From positions 1,289,785-1,353,784 of the forward strand of contig NZ_BMFU01000001.1 of the NCBI RefSeq assembly GCF_014639235.1: a DNA stretch of 64,000 nt. The letters run 5' to 3'. The notes below the pieces were generated by a model, which was given only the letters and a program-made list of their open reading frames with translations, ran no database searches and had not been told where the DNA came from. Of the stretch, positions 1-9,143 are shown piece after piece. The stretch is from Paenibacillus silvae (GTDB taxonomy: Bacteria; Bacillota; Bacilli; Paenibacillales; Paenibacillaceae). Every line of letters begins with the position of its first letter. Position 1 is the stretch's first letter. Made by a program: the position numbers and the translations under genes.

Positions 1-837
1 GCTCATGAAGCTGGCATCGAATATCCAATCGAGCGGATCAATGAAGTCGCTAACCGTGTTCCGCATCTGGCAAAACTTGCTCCTGCTTCCGACCTGCACA
101 TCGAGGACGTTCACAATGCAGGTGGCGTAAGCGCAGTACTCAACGAGTTGCTCAAGAAACCAGGTGCAATTCATGCAGACTGTATTACGGTTACAGGTAA
201 AACCATCCGTGAGAACGTGGAAGGCCAGGAAATCAAAGACACCAACGTAATCCACAAACTGGACAATCCTCACTCCGAAAAAGGCGGACTGGCTGTACTG
301 TTCGGTAACCTTGCACCAGAGGGCGCGATCATCAAGGTAGGTGCGGTTGATCCTTCTGTTGGCGGATACCACAAAGGTCCTGCGATCTGCTTTGACTCCC
401 AGGAGCAAGCACTTGAGGGCATTGCTAACGGCAAAGTAAAAGAAGGACATGTTGTCGTCATTCGTTATGAAGGGCCAAAAGGCGGTCCAGGTATGCCTGA
501 AATGCTCGCCCCGACTTCACAGATCGTAGGAATGGGTCTCGGTGCAAAAGTAGGTCTGATCACTGATGGACGTTTCTCCGGCGCATCCCGCGGCATCAGT
601 ATCGGTCATATCTCTCCCGAAGCTGCGGAAGGCGGTCCGATTGCCTTTGTTGAAGAAGGAGATATCATCGAGCTGGATCTCAACAATCGAATCATCGAGC
701 TGCACGTCAGCGATGAGGAGTTTGAACGTCGCCGCGCGAACTGGAAAGGCTTCGAGCCAAAAGTAAAAACCGGCTTGCTCGCTCGCTACTCCAAGCTTGT
801 AACCAACGCAAGCAACGGTGGCGTACTGAAAATTTAA
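1..837 (+). CDS. ilvD: Dihydroxy-acid dehydratase, C-terminal part (cut by window edge)
   Basis: The frame is open from base 1 to the stop at 837, giving the last 278 or so residues of IlvD. The enzyme dehydrates 2,3-dihydroxy-isovalerate and 2,3-dihydroxy-methylvalerate, the third step of valine and isoleucine synthesis, in the cytoplasm. The family blocks visible are DVHNAGGVSAVL near the window start, VRYEGPKGGPGMPEML, and the ITDGRFSGASRGISIGHISPEAAEGGP segment, which matches the C-terminal swivelling-domain signature of IlvD/Edd proteins. The Fe-S and substrate-binding N-terminal part lies outside the window. The reading continues upstream of the first in-frame ATG at 148, so that ATG is internal. 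A terminator follows at about 876-918, so the gene ends its transcription unit. Confidence 0.96.
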   Translation, partial: AHEAGIEYPIERINEVANRVPHLAKLAPASDLHIEDVHNAGGVSAVLNELLKKPGAIHADCITVTGKTIRENVEGQEIKDTNVIHKLDNPHSEKGGLAVLFGNLAPEGAIIKVGAVDPSVGGYHKGPAICFDSQEQALEGIANGKVKEGHVVVIRYEGPKGGPGMPEMLAPTSQIVGMGLGAKVGLITDGRFSGASRGISIGHISPEAAEGGPIAFVEEGDIIELDLNNRIIELHVSDEEFERRRANWKGFEPKVKTGLLARYSKLVTNASNGGVLKI

Positions 838-875
838 TCTGCAATCATACAAACACTAAATATAACTTGAAATAC

Positions 876-918
876 AAAAAGGATGCGCTCAGCCAGTGTG
901 GCAGAGCGCATCCTTTTT
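876..918 (+). terminator. Rho-independent terminator after ilvD
   Basis: A 10-bp perfect stem (ggatgcgctc at 881-890 with gagcgcatcc at 904-913) is preceded by an A run and followed by TTTTT. It sits 40 bases after the ilvD stop. The next gene on the minus strand ends at 989, so the hairpin could act in both directions. Confidence 0.85.
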
Positions 919-988
919 GTACCACAGCATAATAAGTCCTTGGCCTGTATTTTAAATAATTTCGTGTGATTTCATTTCAGTTCGTTGC

Positions 989-2392
989 CTAGTTTCGTTC
1001 TGGCAAAATTTCATTTTCGAGCAGAATGGACTCGTCTCGCCTATCCTCAGTCGAAGCAGCAGCAAGTTTATGGTGCTGTCCGTAGCGCCTCAGCAGTTCC
1101 TCCACCGGCATTACAATCATTTTAGGCACCAATTGATCTGTACGCTGCTTCAAGCGCTCTGTGCCTGCCGGATGAATAACACTAAGCAGCAGCTTCAGAT
1201 ATAACCTGGAGGCCATGCTGAATGGCCCTGGGGGCAGTTCCTGAATCGTAAATCCAAACTTCTCGGGTCCACGATTAATCATACTCACACCGTAGATGGC
1301 TTTCGCTGAGCGCAGCTCAGGATCGGCTGCAACAAGCTCAGCCAGATCAGGCAGCTGCTGTTCCATCGTACGAATCATACGAATCGCCAGATGCATGCTT
1401 GAACGTGAGGTTACTCCGAGCTCATATAATTTCTGATTATCAAAATGCAGCTCAATCATCGGATCTCCGTTCTGCATAACATATCCTTGCCCCATCTCTA
1501 CCCTTGCACCGTGGTATACCCTGGAACGGAAATGCAGCATTGGATCTTCCGGGGAAGCCGTTCTCAGATGGTATACCCAGTGAAACAGCTTCTCCCAACC
1601 TAACCATAAAGCAACCACAGCACGTTTCCACAGCTTTAGTTTGATTTGTGTCTCGTTTTGACTTACAAGGGCAGCTGCTCGGTCACCATACATCAGCGTA
1701 TCCACTCGAACACTGGTTAACCCGCGGCGCTTCGCTTCCTGAAGCACGGTTGCCAGCGCTCCAAGCATCTGCTCTGGCGCTTCTGCATCTGCTCCCAATG
1801 TTGTGCCCCGATCATGCAGCAGAAATACCTCTCCGCCCTTCAACTTCCGAAGCATGCGTTCCGTCAACCTCTCAGCACCTACGTTGCATTTCCAGTCCTC
1901 AAACATGGCGGACCACAGAATGATTTTACGATCCTTTTTGCTGAAAAAATCAAACAGGTTCATAATGCCCCATGGCGGACGATAATAGCAGGTTCTCTCA
2001 CCTGTAATCTCTTCAATAATCTGACCCGTTCTTTCGATCTGATCCCGTACCGTTCGCGGACGCATCAACCAGTTAGTTTTATGAATATAATTATGAATAC
2101 CGATGAGATGACCTTCTGCATGTATACGTCTGATCAATTCCGGGTGACTCTCCGCATGCTCTCCCACAACAAAAAAGGTGGCCTTGACGTCATGCTCTCG
2201 CAGCAAATCAAGCAAACGAGGTGTATATTGCGGATCTGGTCCGTCATCAAATGTTAAAGCATAGGCTGTATCGCTATTTCCCCTTCTAAATACACGAAAA
2301 CCAAAAAGTCTGCTAATCAGACTTGGAATAAAAGCGTAAAAAGAGGACAGATACAATAACCACAGTAAAATACTCTGAAGCATCGTTGTCAT
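989..2392 (-). CDS. Polysaccharide deacetylase family protein with C-terminal extension
   Basis: A 467-residue protein. Residues 1-25 are hydrophobic (one membrane anchor). A NodB-type carbohydrate esterase 4 domain follows: TFDDGPDPQYT carries the catalytic Asp and the metal Asp (motif 1), HNYIHKTNW replaces the usual H(S/T)xxH metal motif 2, YRPPWG is motif 3, and LLHDRG is motif 5. Such enzymes remove acetyl groups from peptidoglycan or exopolysaccharide amino sugars outside the membrane. About 220 residues after the NodB domain resemble the extra domain of B. subtilis YkoP-like proteins; that assignment is from memory of the family and is tentative. The ATG at 2392 is preceded by GGGGAA about 10 bases upstream. 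It is divergent from the gene at 2565. Confidence 0.85.
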   Translation of the reverse strand: MTTMLQSILLWLLYLSSFYAFIPSLISRLFGFRVFRRGNSDTAYALTFDDGPDPQYTPRLLDLLREHDVKATFFVVGEHAESHPELIRRIHAEGHLIGIHNYIHKTNWLMRPRTVRDQIERTGQIIEEITGERTCYYRPPWGIMNLFDFFSKKDRKIILWSAMFEDWKCNVGAERLTERMLRKLKGGEVFLLHDRGTTLGADAEAPEQMLGALATVLQEAKRRGLTSVRVDTLMYGDRAAALVSQNETQIKLKLWKRAVVALWLGWEKLFHWVYHLRTASPEDPMLHFRSRVYHGARVEMGQGYVMQNGDPMIELHFDNQKLYELGVTSRSSMHLAIRMIRTMEQQLPDLAELVAADPELRSAKAIYGVSMINRGPEKFGFTIQELPPGPFSMASRLYLKLLLSVIHPAGTERLKQRTDQLVPKMIVMPVEELLRRYGQHHKLAAASTEDRRDESILLENEILPERN

Positions 2393-2564
2393 GATGTTGA
2401 TTCCCCACTTCTCCTGCTATTTTACGGCCCATAGGCACTATCTAAAATAAACCGCCTTTAATTTTATCATAATTATCAAATTACATAAATGCTGTTTCCC
2501 CAAAACAGCGCTATCATGTACAATAAATACAGTCTAATTTCTACCTGTAAAGGAGTCTATGTCC

Positions 2565-3713
2565 ATGCTGCCGCTGTATAAAAAATACGGGCGTACCGTT
2601 TTTGATATCGCTCTGCTCGTGTTAACCGTGTACGTTATCATGTTCACTTTTAGTAAATTGTATCACATCGCTGCACCCGTTTTCCTTTCCTTTATTGTAT
2701 TCTGGATGATTGAACCATTAGCCCGTTTTTTGCATCGCAAAGGGCTGCCCAAAGTGCTGGGCACGACTATTTCTCTCTTGTTATTTCTCGGACTGATCAC
2801 TGCCGGCTTCTTTGGCGTTGGTTTCTTCATCGTCTCGCAAATTTCCGATCTTCAGGTCAACTTCCCGGGATATGTTGAGTTAATCCAGCGTGAATTCACC
2901 AATCTGGTACTGCTTATACAGGACAAGTCAGATGCCCTTCCTGAGGGCATACTGGATAAAATCAATGAATATTTCGCTACCCTGTCCGGTTTTCTGTCCA
3001 AATGGGTTACGAGCGGAGCACAGTTTATCATCGGTTTTCTCAGCTCATTCTCTTCCTTTATAACCAACTTCGGGATTGCGATCATTCTCGCCTTTTTTCT
3101 CAGCATCGAGATTGAATCCTGGCGCAAGTTCGCTCGTGCCAAAATGCCAAAGACATTAAAAACGGCTAACGATTTTATGCGCACCCATGTGTTCAAGACC
3201 ATTCGTTCCTACATCAAAGCACAGATCATTATGATGCTTATTACATTCGTATTGATATATGCAGGACTGCTGATCCTGGGAACCTCCAACGCTTTTACAA
3301 TCGCAGCCGTCTGTGCCATCTTTGACCTGGTACCGCTGCTCGGTGTGCCTGTCATATTCATTCCATGGATTATTTATTTACTTATTGTGGGTGACAGCGT
3401 GCTTGCCATCGGTCTGATTGTCATTCTGGCCGTAACGATGCTGACTCGCCAATTGCTTGAGCCTAAAATTTCGGGCAATTCGATTGGTGTCTCTTCTGCT
3501 TACCTGATGCTTTCCTTTATGCTGATTTCTCTCTCGATCTTTGGACTGGCAGGGGTTGTACTTTCTCCTGTGCTTCTGATTTTATTAAAAGAACTGCTTC
3601 AGCAAGGTTACTTGCAAAAATGGATTCATCTGCCGCAGGACGAATTCGACTCCTCACCTCTCGTGATGGACTCGCCTGAGCCGGTCTCTTCCAGGAAAAC
3701 GGGTGAAGAGTAA
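2565..3713 (+). CDS. AI-2E family (YtvI-like) integral membrane protein
   Basis: About 382 residues with paired hydrophobic helices near the N-terminus, a soluble segment of roughly 80 residues (residues 90-165), then five or so further helices, including VCAIFDLVPLLGVPVIFIPWI and an ISGNSIGVSSAYLML block typical of the AI-2E/PerM family. The architecture and length match sporulation membrane protein YtvI of B. subtilis (371 aa); the substrate of this subgroup is not established. Two ATGs are close: 2559 is only 3 bases from AAAGGAG, while 2565 is 9 bases away, so 2565 is chosen. The stop is 21 bases from the convergent stop of the penicillin-binding protein gene. Confidence 0.85.
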   Translation: MLPLYKKYGRTVFDIALLVLTVYVIMFTFSKLYHIAAPVFLSFIVFWMIEPLARFLHRKGLPKVLGTTISLLLFLGLITAGFFGVGFFIVSQISDLQVNFPGYVELIQREFTNLVLLIQDKSDALPEGILDKINEYFATLSGFLSKWVTSGAQFIIGFLSSFSSFITNFGIAIILAFFLSIEIESWRKFARAKMPKTLKTANDFMRTHVFKTIRSYIKAQIIMMLITFVLIYAGLLILGTSNAFTIAAVCAIFDLVPLLGVPVIFIPWIIYLLIVGDSVLAIGLIVILAVTMLTRQLLEPKISGNSIGVSSAYLMLSFMLISLSIFGLAGVVLSPVLLILLKELLQQGYLQKWIHLPQDEFDSSPLVMDSPEPVSSRKTGEE

Positions 3714-3734
3714 ACTCAAGCAGGAGTCCCCGGC

Positions 3735-5558
3735 TCACTTCGGGCTTGCCAAGTAGTCCATCACCTTGCCGAATAAAGCTGTGGCCTGATGAGAACTGCT
3801 TGGAGAGACGTTCTGCACGAGCACGGCAACAGCATATTTAGGCTCTTCGATGGGGCCGTATCCGATAAACCATTGATGGTTTTTAGGTGCACCCTTCTGC
3901 ATTACCTGAGCCGTACCTGACTTCCCTGCAACATGCCATCTTGCGTGCTGCAGGGATTTTCCTGTGCCTTGACGGACAACGGTATGCATCCAGCTTACTA
4001 ATTGATGTGCGGTAGCCGGAGATATTTTTCCTGCTGCCGATGGAGATACATGTAATGGCATCTCCAGCATTGTGCCTCCGTCCGCATACCGGATACGCTG
4101 TACAAGTCGGGGAGCAGTCACTTGACCCTCATGCAGCAGTGTCACCACCAGGTTTGCCGCCTGCAATGGAGTAACCAGAACGTCCCGCTGTCCAATGGCT
4201 GTCTGAATTCTGGCTCCTTCATCGTCAGACTTGACAGCGGGTGTTCGAATACGCCCCGGCTCTTCGTGGTCAAAATGTTTTAACACAGGCATGCCCGCAA
4301 CATGCTGCTCCTGCCAGCCTACAGCACGTGCAAGACCCAGGCGGTCCGCAGTCTGTTCCAACTGCTCCATTTGCAGTCTGCGGGCCGTTTCAGCAAAAAC
4401 AATGTTGCAGGACTCGGCAAAGCCCTGCTCCAGATTCAGTTCCCCATGTCCATGCTGCTTCCAGCAGGAAAGACCATATTTTCCGTAATTGCCTTCACAG
4501 TGGAACTGTTCATTCCGGGAAACAACTCGATTCTCCAGTGCGGCGGCTGCAGTTACTATTTTGAAAATAGAGCCCGGTACTGCTGCCTGGATAGCTCGAT
4601 TTCCCCAGGAGGACGAGTTCTCGGGGTCCACATGCTGTGGATCGTAAAAAGGGCGTGAGACCATGGCACGTACATCTGCGTTCATTGCATCCAGCACAAC
4701 GACTGCACCTTCCTGCATCCCGGAAGACTGCGTAAGGTCCTCAATGGCTTGCTGTACCCCGGCATCGATTGTCGTTTCCACCATTAAAGGATAGTATTTA
4801 TTTGCAGGTGCGATAACTCGTGGCTGCATTTCCGAAATAATCTGCCCATTTCCCCCTACCATCCGCGATACCAAAGTCGGACCGATCCCCCTTAATAAAG
4901 GCTCCAGCGTTCTCTCCAGCCCGGCAGCTCCAGATTTCATTGCATATGGCTGCTTCACCTCATCCCGGTGGCTATCTGACCCTCCGGATACGGCTGGTTG
5001 TTCATTCAAGTATCCCAACCATTGACTGCCGCTTGCTTTGTGGGGGTACCTCACCATAACCGGATAGACATCAATTCCATCGATCTGCAGCTCATGTATG
5101 CGTTCCCGCTGCATTTCATTTAGCCGAATGGGCTCTGACCCGCCTCCAGTCCAGAAATGAGGAGTCTGCTCCCGCTGCCACTCCGCTTTGAGTGAATCTG
5201 TCTGGCTATTTAGTATTGACGCCAATTGTTCAAGCTTGAACTGCCTCTTATGTTTGTCCGCCTTCGAATTCGAGTCCAATTTGTGCTGTTCTGGAAAAAA
5301 AACAAGCCCCCATTCAAGTCTGCCGGTTAATGCGCGTCCATGATGATCCGTAAACTGCCCTCGGCCCGAATCAAGCATCACACCTCGTTCACGCTGCAGC
5401 ACAGACATCTCACGGAGCGTTCGTTGATATCCTGGCATCACCCGGTTCACCTGCACCATCTGAATCCACCCAAGTCTTAGTGCGAGCATTGTAAAAATGA
5501 GTGTCAAGCCCGCGCAAAGAATCGCGATGCGGCGCTTCCATCCAAGCTGCAATTGCAC
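3735..5558 (-). CDS. Class B penicillin-binding protein (peptidoglycan D,D-transpeptidase)
   Basis: 607 residues: one N-terminal signal-anchor helix (residues 10-31), a PBP dimerisation domain, and a C-terminal transpeptidase domain. The three active-site motifs are all visible: S-I-F-K (in AAVPGSIFKIVTAA), S-C-N (ESCNIVFAE) and K-S-G-T (VAGKSGTAQ). It crosslinks peptidoglycan outside the membrane. No PASTA domain is present. In B. subtilis the yrrNO region is followed by yrrR (pbpI, PBP4b), so this may be the equivalent, although udk and greA, which lie between in B. subtilis, are absent here; I leave the symbol empty. The start used is GTG at 5558, with GGGTGG 9 bases upstream; a TTG two codons later is also possible. 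Confidence 0.9.
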   Translation of the reverse strand: MQLQLGWKRRIAILCAGLTLIFTMLALRLGWIQMVQVNRVMPGYQRTLREMSVLQRERGVMLDSGRGQFTDHHGRALTGRLEWGLVFFPEQHKLDSNSKADKHKRQFKLEQLASILNSQTDSLKAEWQREQTPHFWTGGGSEPIRLNEMQRERIHELQIDGIDVYPVMVRYPHKASGSQWLGYLNEQPAVSGGSDSHRDEVKQPYAMKSGAAGLERTLEPLLRGIGPTLVSRMVGGNGQIISEMQPRVIAPANKYYPLMVETTIDAGVQQAIEDLTQSSGMQEGAVVVLDAMNADVRAMVSRPFYDPQHVDPENSSSWGNRAIQAAVPGSIFKIVTAAAALENRVVSRNEQFHCEGNYGKYGLSCWKQHGHGELNLEQGFAESCNIVFAETARRLQMEQLEQTADRLGLARAVGWQEQHVAGMPVLKHFDHEEPGRIRTPAVKSDDEGARIQTAIGQRDVLVTPLQAANLVVTLLHEGQVTAPRLVQRIRYADGGTMLEMPLHVSPSAAGKISPATAHQLVSWMHTVVRQGTGKSLQHARWHVAGKSGTAQVMQKGAPKNHQWFIGYGPIEEPKYAVAVLVQNVSPSSSHQATALFGKVMDYLASPK

Positions 5559-5624
5559 GTGTATATTCCACCCTTGCCGTTTTCAACTATTATCCGTTAA
5601 CCTGGTTGGAATTATCCGGAAAAA

Positions 5625-5656
5625 TAAAAGAAAACCTGTCCCGATCAGGGACAGGT
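5625..5656 (-). terminator. Terminator after the chemotaxis receptor gene
   Basis: A 9-bp perfect stem (acctgtccc 5634-5642 with gggacaggt 5648-5656) is followed, read on the minus strand, by TTTTCTTTTATTTT. It lies 12 bases beyond the stop of the receptor gene at 5669. Confidence 0.85.
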
Positions 5657-5668
5657 CCGATAAACATT

Positions 5669-7957
5669 TTATATGGTGAAACGTGACAATGTCTCTTTCA
5701 ATTCATTGGATACACTTTCCAGCTTGCCAGACAGGCTTACTAGCTGGTTACTGATATTTTGCTGTTCACTGCTCAATGAAGCAACTTCCTCAGAAGTGGC
5801 CGAGGACTCTTCAGCAACCGCGCTGACATTACTCATCGCTTCAGACAATGTAGCCTGAGATTTACTCAGTTCTCCAATGGAGCCTGTAACCATACCAAGA
5901 CGTTCGACGAATGCACCCATCTGCTCCTGTACAGAAGCAAAGATCACATTGGTATCCTTCACCGCATCCATCTGTTCCTTGAATAACGGGTAGGCATCAG
6001 ACAGGGCCGAAACCGTTTCATTCATCTCTGTCATAATTTTGTCCGTAATCTCGCCGACCATATCAATGGACTGTCTGGATTGGGCTGCAAGCTGACGAAC
6101 TTCATCCGCTACAACCATGAATCCACGACCTGCTGCTCCTGCACGTGCCGCTTCAATGGTTGCATTCAGAGACAAAATGTTCGTTTGTTTCGTAATATTT
6201 TGCATAACATCCAGCACTTTCAGGACAGAGGATGTGCTTTCTTTCAGGGAATCCACTTTCCTCATCAATGAACCGATCATTTCCTCGGTTTTCTGTGTTT
6301 TGGTCATCAGCTGATTCAAATGTTGTGTTCCCGTCTGACTGGACTTCTCCACATGGCGAGCTGAATCGCCCATTTCCTCATTGGCAGCAATGACACTTTC
6401 CATCTGGCGAGAAATGTTGTCCGTCAATTCATTGCCTCTCTCTGCTTCTGTCGCCAGACTGCCTGCACCACCCGCAATTTCTTCTGTCGCTACAGCGATC
6501 TCAGATGCAGATACCGCTGTTTTCTTGGATGCGTTGCTCAGTTCTGCGGCTGTATCCAGCACTTCCTGCGCAGTACGATTGGTTTGCTCTACCAGATTCG
6601 TAATCTGCTCCATCATCGTATTAAATGCAGCGGATAACTGCCCAATCTCGTCTTTGGAAGCGAATGGGGTCCTTACTTTCAGATTACCCTTCGCACCCTC
6701 CTGCATCAAATCTTTCAATTTGCTGAGTGGACGTGCAATCATGCGAACCATCCATACACCAATTAATACGGCAATAGCAGCATCTACAAGTGCCATCCAC
6801 AGGGTCAGTGTCAAAATACCCTTTGCGTCCTTAACCAGCATGGAAGTCGGAATCAAACCGATGAGCTTCCAGGCGGATGTATCCATCGTACTGTATACAG
6901 CCAGCATGTTGGTTGCTTTACCATCTACATCATATTCGGCATTCGTACTTCCGGCTGTTTCCGTTAAATCTTTGACAAAGGTTAGATCCGTCTCTTTACC
7001 AGTATGATCCGCAACGGTGGAAGCGACCACCCGATTATCAGGAGCAATTAATTGAAGGACTGCACCAGGTCCCAGATCCAATGATTTCAATTGCTCCTCC
7101 AGTACCTCCAGCTTCAGCTCAATGATCAGCACGTAGGACTGCGTCGTACCTTGCAGGTTCTTCATGGAACGTGCAATTCGGAAAGTTGGTGATGATCCGT
7201 CTGTCTTCTGCTCTGTAGGCAGCCAACGGTATCCGCCTTGCGAAATAAGATCACTGTACCAGGGTTCCTGACGTATGCTTCCCATGGAAGAACTGCTATT
7301 CCCTGTGCCCATCACCGATTTGGATTCATCTGTAGGCACAAGATAAATCGCTTCCATGGATTTATTTGTAAATGCAACATTTGATAACTGTTTATTGATT
7401 GAGCTCGTATTCACAAAGGTATCATAGGCAGTCAGATTTGGATCTGACATTTTTTGAAGCAGACTTTGCATTTCTGGATCAAAGAAAATCTGAGTAGACG
7501 TATCCACAAATCTCTCCAGAATGATATCAAGCTTCTGTTTGGTTTGATCAATGGTTTCCTGATTTGCTCTGGATGCATTGGCCTCAATCGTATTTTTAGC
7601 TTTCGAATAGGACAATAGACCTAAACTCACAACCACAATCATAATTGCTGCAAAAAAGATCAAAAATAGCTTAACCCCTACAGACTTGGCTGGATTCACC
7701 TTTCTGATCTGTCTAAACGAAGTTCCTCCGAGCCCTTTCCAATCCCGATTTTTCAGCTGTTTTTTCACCCAATCTGTCTTAAGCCGATTAAGCCGGATTT
7801 TACTAAAATCAATCTTGAAAGGCTTTTTATTGCCTCCTTCTTTTTTGATTTTGACCGGTTTAGCTTTCTTTACCTTCTGTGTCTTATCAGGCTTAGCCTG
7901 TTCGGGCTGTGTAAACTGTTCCCCACTGTCTTTATCCTTCTTTTGAACCAATCCCAT
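5669..7957 (-). CDS. Methyl-accepting chemotaxis protein with Cache-type sensor
   Basis: 762 residues. Residues 1-95 are a very basic, lysine-rich cytoplasmic tail, unusual for the family. TM1 is near residues 97-120, an extracytoplasmic double-Cache-like sensor runs to about 380, TM2 is near 384-410, then a HAMP domain (RPLSKLKDLMQEG) and a coiled-coil signalling domain. The hairpin tip, LSLNATIEAARAGAAGRGF followed by VVADEVRQLA, is the nearly invariant CheA/CheW-contact region. The protein should bind a small ligand outside and modulate CheA. The ligand cannot be told. The ATG at 7957 is only one base from AGGTG; TTG at 7951, with 7-base spacing, may be the true start. It is an isolated single-gene unit with its own terminator. 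Confidence 0.92.
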   Translation of the reverse strand: MGLVQKKDKDSGEQFTQPEQAKPDKTQKVKKAKPVKIKKEGGNKKPFKIDFSKIRLNRLKTDWVKKQLKNRDWKGLGGTSFRQIRKVNPAKSVGVKLFLIFFAAIMIVVVSLGLLSYSKAKNTIEANASRANQETIDQTKQKLDIILERFVDTSTQIFFDPEMQSLLQKMSDPNLTAYDTFVNTSSINKQLSNVAFTNKSMEAIYLVPTDESKSVMGTGNSSSSMGSIRQEPWYSDLISQGGYRWLPTEQKTDGSSPTFRIARSMKNLQGTTQSYVLIIELKLEVLEEQLKSLDLGPGAVLQLIAPDNRVVASTVADHTGKETDLTFVKDLTETAGSTNAEYDVDGKATNMLAVYSTMDTSAWKLIGLIPTSMLVKDAKGILTLTLWMALVDAAIAVLIGVWMVRMIARPLSKLKDLMQEGAKGNLKVRTPFASKDEIGQLSAAFNTMMEQITNLVEQTNRTAQEVLDTAAELSNASKKTAVSASEIAVATEEIAGGAGSLATEAERGNELTDNISRQMESVIAANEEMGDSARHVEKSSQTGTQHLNQLMTKTQKTEEMIGSLMRKVDSLKESTSSVLKVLDVMQNITKQTNILSLNATIEAARAGAAGRGFMVVADEVRQLAAQSRQSIDMVGEITDKIMTEMNETVSALSDAYPLFKEQMDAVKDTNVIFASVQEQMGAFVERLGMVTGSIGELSKSQATLSEAMSNVSAVAEESSATSEEVASLSSEQQNISNQLVSLSGKLESVSNELKETLSRFTI

Positions 7958-8125
7958 TCACCTGCCACTAATTTTCTTGTTAGATTTTTTATCTCTCCCC
8001 TATAAATATGTAGTATTCGACAGCATTCCCTCTTTCCCTCCAATTCCTCGGAAATATATTACAACTTTTTTCCTATTTTTCTATAAAAAAATGAGACCCA
8101 TTTACCGATATAGGGAGGTTTATTT

Positions 8126-8178
8126 TCAAAAAAAGCATCTCCTTCACCTTTATTGCGGTGATTGGGAGATGCCTTTTT
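8126..8178 (-). terminator. Bidirectional terminator-like hairpin in the 7958-8279 gap
   Basis: GCATCTCC-TTCACC pairs with GGTGA-TT-GGGAGATGC around 8137-8171, flanked by A7 on the left and T5 on the right, so it can work on either strand. It is placed to end the minus-strand pentapeptide-repeat gene (stop 8280). The rest of the 322-base gap between that gene and the receptor start (7957) is AT-rich upstream sequence of the receptor gene; I see no clear promoter or gene in it. Confidence 0.75.
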
Positions 8179-8279
8179 GTGATCCTTTAGTACTGTAGGT
8201 GGATTAATGGGTACATTTATCTACTTGCCGCAAACGTTCATTCAGCCATCCAGTGCAATCGGTTAGCATTCATTCTTTC

Positions 8280-8930
8280 TTAAGACGAAGCTTCCCCTAC
8301 CCCCAGACTACTGAAAAATCGCTCAACAAAAAACTCACCATATATTTTCTTCATATACGCCGTGTTAAACATGTATTGTTCCATAGAGTCAAGCTTGCGC
8401 AAGCTTCGACTCAGTATTTTGCGATCGTCGTCAGACAGTATAAGGTCATCTTCGATCTCCTTCAAAGCCTTTTTGACACGTGCGGATATCTTGGCGATTA
8501 GTTTTTGTCTGCCGTTTCCCTCAAACGTAATATCCACCAGCTTGCCAGTAAAGGAACAATTGACGATTTTCGCCACTTGTAAAATCCGATCATTGAATCT
8601 GCATTTAACAAAAGAACAGTCGATAAAGGTAGCATTTTCTAAGGTCATGCCTCTCATATCACAGGAGGAGAATTCACAGTTGGTGAAAACAGCTTCGTCT
8701 TTGGCCATGCCAACAGAGCGCAAGTCGGAACGAATAAATGTACAATGATCCATTGTACAACCGTCAAAAAATCTCGCATTCGTAAGATCACAGGTATCAA
8801 ACACAAGCTGATGCAGGTTACAGCCCCAAAATATCGGTGAACCAACATTCGAGTTTGTAATCGTCGTCCCGCTAATCGTTTCGTGTTCATATCTGACCAT
8901 ATCCGAAAATAACCCGTTGTCTACGGACAT
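8280..8930 (-). CDS. Pentapeptide-repeat protein
   Basis: About 216 residues. The first two thirds consist of imperfect pentapeptide repeats with a hydrophobic or aromatic residue every fifth position (for example CDLTNARFFDGCTMDHCTF, then FTNCEFSSCDMRG and FIDCSFVKCRF), which form a right-handed quadrilateral beta helix. It is rich in Cys at the repeat corners. The last 75 residues are charged and helical. Function unknown; some relatives (Qnr, MfpA) mimic DNA and act on gyrase, but nothing here shows that. The frame extends upstream to a TTG at 8993, but that segment is repeat copy A. The ATG at 8930 has GGAG six bases upstream and is chosen, so the protein begins MSVDNGLF. Confidence 0.8.
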   Translation of the reverse strand: MSVDNGLFSDMVRYEHETISGTTITNSNVGSPIFWGCNLHQLVFDTCDLTNARFFDGCTMDHCTFIRSDLRSVGMAKDEAVFTNCEFSSCDMRGMTLENATFIDCSFVKCRFNDRILQVAKIVNCSFTGKLVDITFEGNGRQKLIAKISARVKKALKEIEDDLILSDDDRKILSRSLRKLDSMEQYMFNTAYMKKIYGEFFVERFFSSLGVGEASS

Positions 8931-8955
8931 TCCAGACTCCAGACTTCTCATTCCG

Positions 8956-9123
8956 ATCACCCAATCCACTCCGATGACAGAACAACCTTCCAATCGCTGT
9001 AATCCCCAGATTTTTTCGATTCCCTTTTGCTAAAGGAAAAATCCGGTGATAAAGGCGACCGCTCCGCTTTTTCAGGTTTTTTCCGTCCTCTCCGTTCACG
9101 TGTAAATGAACAGTTCAACTTAT
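8956..9123 (+). repeat. Foldback intergenic repeat, copy A (left end missing)
   Basis: Shares long stretches with three other places in the window: a GACAGAACAACC block (from about 8975), ATCCCCAGATTTTTT (9002-9016), GGTGATAAAGGCGA (9045-9058), a CGCTTTTTCAGGTTTTTTC block near 9065, CTCCGTTCACGTGTAAAT (9089-9106) and the terminal GTTCAACTTAT (9113-9123). The outer left inverted end seen in copy B is not present; homology starts near 8956, next to the pentapeptide gene. The short frames across it are not genes. Confidence 0.85.
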
Positions 9124-9143
9124 ACAAGAAGCAGGTATATAAT

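Noticed and set aside
3679..3735. GAGCCGG...CCGGCTC inverted repeat at the convergent YtvI/PBP ends as terminator
   Set aside because: The arms are about 48 bases apart with no T run, and one arm is coding sequence; too weak to call.
8887..9099. Short frame across repeat copy A (would encode an NGEDGKNLKKRS-type peptide)
   Set aside because: The frame is just the repeat read on the minus strand; other copies do not keep it open.
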